Source of the DNA: an uncultured Trichormus sp.
Lineage (GTDB): Bacteria; Cyanobacteriota; Cyanobacteriia; Cyanobacteriales; Nostocaceae
Assembly (NCBI GenBank): GCA_936914905.1
Contig: CAKZGI010000095.1
Coordinates: 1-39,626, forward strand
Reading direction: 5' to 3'
DNA: 39,626 nt
Shown: positions 37,280 through 39,626 of the stretch, in pieces
Layout of the letters: every line of letters starts with the position of its first letter
Numbering within the stretch: position 1 is the first letter of the stretch
Made by a program: the position numbers and the translations under genes
The notes under the pieces: generated by a model
Told to the model about the DNA's origin: nothing
Seen by the model: the letters and a program-made list of their open reading frames with translations, nothing else
The model's database searches: none

Positions 37280-37885
37280 TCACTTTGTGCTATTGCAATC
37301 TCGTAGCCACAGTTTAACACCTTGAGCGATCGCACCGTTACTGCTATCCCTTGGTGGTGCTACAGGTTGTTTGACTGGATATGCACCTGTTTGGGTAAAC
37401 ATCATCACCACTTGCCAACCGATTTTAGTTTTGGTCAAAAACAACCAATGAAATTCTTGTAATTCTACTACTCTTCTACCTATATACTTGCGTTCCCAGG
37501 TAGTAAAAAAAACCTGCTCTACTCCCTCTGATTCATATTTTTTAGCGGGATAAATCCCAGGGTTTAAAGGCAAAGGCTGGAACTCAGGCTTACCAGCTAC
37601 TAAGATATAGGTGTAAATATCAACACTTATGCTCAGACGACGAGCCCGTTGGGTCGCACGGTTGGCGTAGCCAGGTAAATCTAGCATTAACTGAGTAGTT
37701 AACGTTTCTAAACTTCGTTCCGAGCAGGAATTACTTACCTCTGATCTGACAGGTTTAGGGGTGATATTTTTGGAGGACGCAGGGTAAACAAATGTAAAAG
37801 AAATCAATAGCCAGCAAGGACATAACATCACTAAGTCCCTAAAAATCAACCAGCTATTTTTTCTCCTTTGTCCTTTTGTCTTCAT
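37280..37885 (-). CDS. Secreted hypothetical protein, cyanobacterial
   Basis: 201 residues. A basic N-terminus (MKTKGQRRKNSWLIFRD) and hydrophobic stretch (MLCPCWLLISFTFVYPASS) form a signal peptide, with a possible cleavage after PASS. The mature part has a conserved look (LMLDLPGYANRATQRARR, ELQEFHWLFLTKTKIGWQVVMMF) and ends with LWLRDCNS. Three Cys residues are in the mature chain. I do not recognise a named family, but the pattern is that of a conserved periplasmic or lumenal cyanobacterial protein. A HIP1 site lies at 37326. It may share a promoter region with, but is not in an operon with, ldpA, 115 bp away. Confidence 0.72.
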   Translation of the reverse strand: MKTKGQRRKNSWLIFRDLVMLCPCWLLISFTFVYPASSKNITPKPVRSEVSNSCSERSLETLTTQLMLDLPGYANRATQRARRLSISVDIYTYILVAGKPEFQPLPLNPGIYPAKKYESEGVEQVFFTTWERKYIGRRVVELQEFHWLFLTKTKIGWQVVMMFTQTGAYPVKQPVAPPRDSSNGAIAQGVKLWLRDCNSTK

Positions 37886-37977
37886 AAGATAAAATTTACA
37901 CCCTTGACACCAATTTAATGTGAGGTTAGACAGAATCTTGACTATAATCTTATTCTATGTAGCTTGATTTTAAATGA

Positions 37978-38262
37978 TTAAAGACTGAGAGGACAATTTT
38001 GGGGTCTAGTGCTCTGGAAAATAGTGGAACGGTATAAAGGCTCTTGTACTGTAGGTGTTACACCAATTTCAATACTTAAAGATGCCATTTGGGGATATTT
38101 ATCTAAGAGCATTTGAAGTAGTTTTTTATTCAGAATTTCCCAAAAATCTCCCTCATTTGGGTAATTGACAAAAAACTTATCAATATCTTTTCTAATTGGC
38201 ACAAAATCAGGGTAAGTATTTTGGGCGATAGCTTCTGGTGTCATACAGTAAGGAACTTTCAC
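37978..38262 (-). CDS. Hypothetical protein, probably truncated at the 5' end
   Basis: The 94-residue frame starts at GTG 38262 with GGGAGGA about 12 bases upstream. The frame stays open upstream to about 38385 with protein-like sequence (SQTVLKCEQHQEIFTFQLSN), so the native start, perhaps with a signal peptide, may be lost or use a non-ATG codon. The recognisable pattern is RKDIDKFFVNYPNEGDFWEIL, then LLDKYPQMASLSIEIGV. I cannot assign a family. It ends TRPQNCPLSL near an AT-rich spacer. Confidence 0.45.
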   Translation of the reverse strand: MKVPYCMTPEAIAQNTYPDFVPIRKDIDKFFVNYPNEGDFWEILNKKLLQMLLDKYPQMASLSIEIGVTPTVQEPLYRSTIFQSTRPQNCPLSL

Positions 38263-38385
38263 ATTTAGGATTGCTCCTCCCTGATGTTGAATGGGATAAT
38301 TGGAAAGTTGAAATGTAAATATTTCTTGATGCTGTTCACATTTTAGGACTGTTTGAGATAAAGCAGGTGATATAGATGGACAGAA

Positions 38386-38677
38386 TTAAAGCACTAAGAG
38401 AAGCCAAAAAATCTATATGTTATAAACACTCCTGGTATATGGAAAGCTCAGCACTCAAGTCACTCAGAGGTAATCTACTCAAGCAACTTTAGTTGGATTG
38501 AATCTTTCTCAAAACGAGTAATTGTAACCATCTTTTTTATGGATGGATGTACTTTTTTGAGTTCAAAATTCAAAGTTCAAAATAGAAGACCCCACAGATT
38601 TATCTCTGGGCTAATAAGTGAATCAAAAAATCTACTCAAATCTACTCATTAAATCAATTGAGGGACTTGTATCCTTA
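38386..38677. other. Intergenic, no gene recognised
   Basis: Contains CAAAATTCAAAGTTCAAAAT-type repeats near 38563-38582 and two AATCTACTCA repeats near 38630-38648. A 38-codon frame at 38376-38492 has no family signal. Confidence 0.4.
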
Positions 38678-38808
38678 GAGCTTGTTTTAAAAGTTTCTGG
38701 CTGTGACTTTAGGCAGTTATTAATCCCCCTAAACCCCCCTTTCTTAAGGGGGGTTTAGGGGGATCTAAAAGTTTTTGATACATCACTAAGGACTTTTCAA
38801 ACGTCCTC
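38678..38808. mobile_element. MITE family B, complete copy (131 bp)
   Basis: Ends GAGCTTGTTTTAAAAGT and, read inward from the right, GAGGACGTTTGAAAAGT match at 13 of 17 positions. TTA flanks both sides (38675-38677 and 38809-38811). The centre is the palindrome CCCCCTAAACCCCCC ... GGGGGGTTTAGGGGG. TGATACATCA near the right end also appears inverted in the copy at 8393. It sits directly at the 3' end of pyrF and could act as its terminator. Confidence 0.75.
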
Positions 38809-38819
38809 TTAGACTTGGT

Positions 38820-39545
38820 TTACTGACTTAACTTATCGGAATGTAATTCCTCACTAATCTTCTGCCAAGCTAATTCAGGGTCAGATGCAGCAGTAATAGG
38901 ACGACCAATCACGAGATAATCTGCACCGGCCTTGATAGCTTGGTAAGGGGTGAGCGATCGCTTTTGATCTCCTTTATCAGCCCAAATGGGACGGACTCCC
39001 GGACAAACGAATAAAAAGTCATTCCCACAAGTTTCCCGCAGTTGTGTCACCTCTTGGGGAGAACACACAGCCCCATCTAATCCTGATTCTTGAGCTAAAA
39101 GCGCCATTTGTAAAGCGAATTCTGGTAATTCCAGGGTAATTTTTAAATCAAACACCAACTGTCTAGCATAAATACTGGTTAACAGCGTGATAGCGATTAA
39201 CTTGGGTGGTTGTGTACCTGCTTTTTCTGCTCCTACTTGTACTGCTTCCGTGGCTGCTTTGAGGGCATCTTTCCCGTTAGTAGCATGAACCGTCAACAAA
39301 TCCACTCCATAACCAGCAGCAGCACGACAAGCACCTGCAACAGTTTTGGGGATATCGTGAAACTTCAAATCGAGAAAAATCCGCTTTTGTCGGGATTTGA
39401 GAATTGCCAGAATCTGTGGACCAGTGCTGGTAAACAACTCCAAACCAACCTTCCAGAAAGTGACTTGGGGAAGTTTATCCACAAGAGCGATCGCACTTTC
39501 TAAATCTGGTACATCTAAAGCAACGATAATTTTTTCAGTAGTCAT
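38820..39545 (-). CDS. pyrF: Orotidine 5'-phosphate decarboxylase
   Basis: Last step of UMP synthesis. 241 residues. The catalytic Lys-Asp network is [11 protein letters not shown] (Asp59, Lys61, Asp64). Other family marks are IVALDVPD at the N-terminus, [20 protein letters not shown] and [11 protein letters not shown] for phosphate binding. ATG start, TGA-less ending at 38820-38822 (TTA on the plus strand, TAA stop). Two HIP1 sites lie at 38953 and 39487. The promoter side contains the 14-bp tandem repeats at 39550-39626. The gene is intact. Confidence 0.97.
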   Translation of the reverse strand: MTTEKIIVALDVPDLESAIALVDKLPQVTFWKVGLELFTSTGPQILAILKSRQKRIFLDLKFHDIPKTVAGACRAAAGYGVDLLTVHATNGKDALKAATEAVQVGAEKAGTQPPKLIAITLLTSIYARQLVFDLKITLELPEFALQMALLAQESGLDGAVCSPQEVTQLRETCGNDFLFVCPGVRPIWADKGDQKRSLTPYQAIKAGADYLVIGRPITAASDPELAWQKISEELHSDKLSQ

Positions 39546-39549
39546 TGGG

Positions 39550-39626
39550 GATTGGTAATGGCTGATTGGTAATGGCTGATTGGTAATGGCTGATTGGTAA
39601 TGGCTGATTGGTAATGGCTGATTGGT
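39550..39626. repeat. 14-bp tandem repeat upstream of pyrF
   Basis: GATTGGTAATGGCT occurs five times in perfect succession from 39550, with a sixth partial copy cut by the window end. It starts 4 bp before the pyrF ATG, so it occupies the ribosome binding site and leader region. Confidence 0.9.

Noticed and set aside
38376-38492. 38-codon frame beginning MDRIKALREAKK.
   Set aside because: No recognisable family, weak ribosome binding site and repeat-rich surroundings.
39475-39485. TTTATCCACA resembling a DnaA box.
   Set aside because: A single site inside the pyrF coding sequence, without a partner; likely chance.

Overview
The window comes from a filamentous, heterocyst-type cyanobacterium. 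Supporting signs are eleven HIP1 octamers (GCGATCGC), all inside genes, against about one expected by chance. Heptameric STRR-type repeats (CAGGAGT, TAGGTGA) are scattered between genes. The gene content also fits: ferrochelatase with a chlorophyll-binding tail, LdpA, Ycf45-like R3H ATPase, DUF2358, a bilin-GAF kinase and HMA2/DUF5132 proteins. The genome is eroding. About a third of the identifiable genes carry internal stops, frameshifts or insertions, including dnaA itself. A heterocystous cyanobacterium with heavy pseudogenisation and a dead dnaA points to the vertically inherited Azolla cyanobiont ('Nostoc azollae' / Trichormus azollae). That name is an inference from memory, not a sequence match.

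Layout. 1-5100: Nudix hydrolase whose tail is supplied by a MITE, then a decayed FG-GAP/cadherin/DUF4114 surface-protein gene and repeat-rich spacer. 5100-10100: a membrane-protein pseudogene with two stops, a SAM methyltransferase, hemH, a small membrane ORF, mobile debris and purB. 10500-14400: a CBS-linked histidine kinase, a HemD-family gene bracketed by two small insertion elements, an SMR transporter and a nested MITE. 14400-18500: a glycan operon (GT2, methyltransferase, double glycosyltransferase) with its last two genes broken. 19000-24800: an ABC ATPase relic, DUF2358, an ArsA-like ATPase and a three-GAF phytochrome-like kinase with two in-frame stops. 24900-28100: intact dnaN, two DnaA boxes, an Rpn-like fragment and the dnaA relic. 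28100-39626: HhoA/DegP-type lipoprotein protease, peptide deformylase, an HMA2-DUF5132-HMA2 cluster, dhaK-dhaL, R3H ATPase, ldpA with an in-frame repeat insert, two hypotheticals and pyrF.

Core metabolism and proteostasis genes (hemH, purB, dnaN, def, pyrF, the protease, dhaKL, ldpA) are intact. Sensory, surface-polysaccharide and transport genes are being lost. Several small non-autonomous elements can be delimited by inverted termini and, in three cases, by target duplications. The best candidate for an uncharacterised system is the HMA2-DUF5132-HMA2 cluster at 30114-32152. The most striking single fact is the multiply broken dnaA next to intact dnaN and well-formed DnaA boxes.
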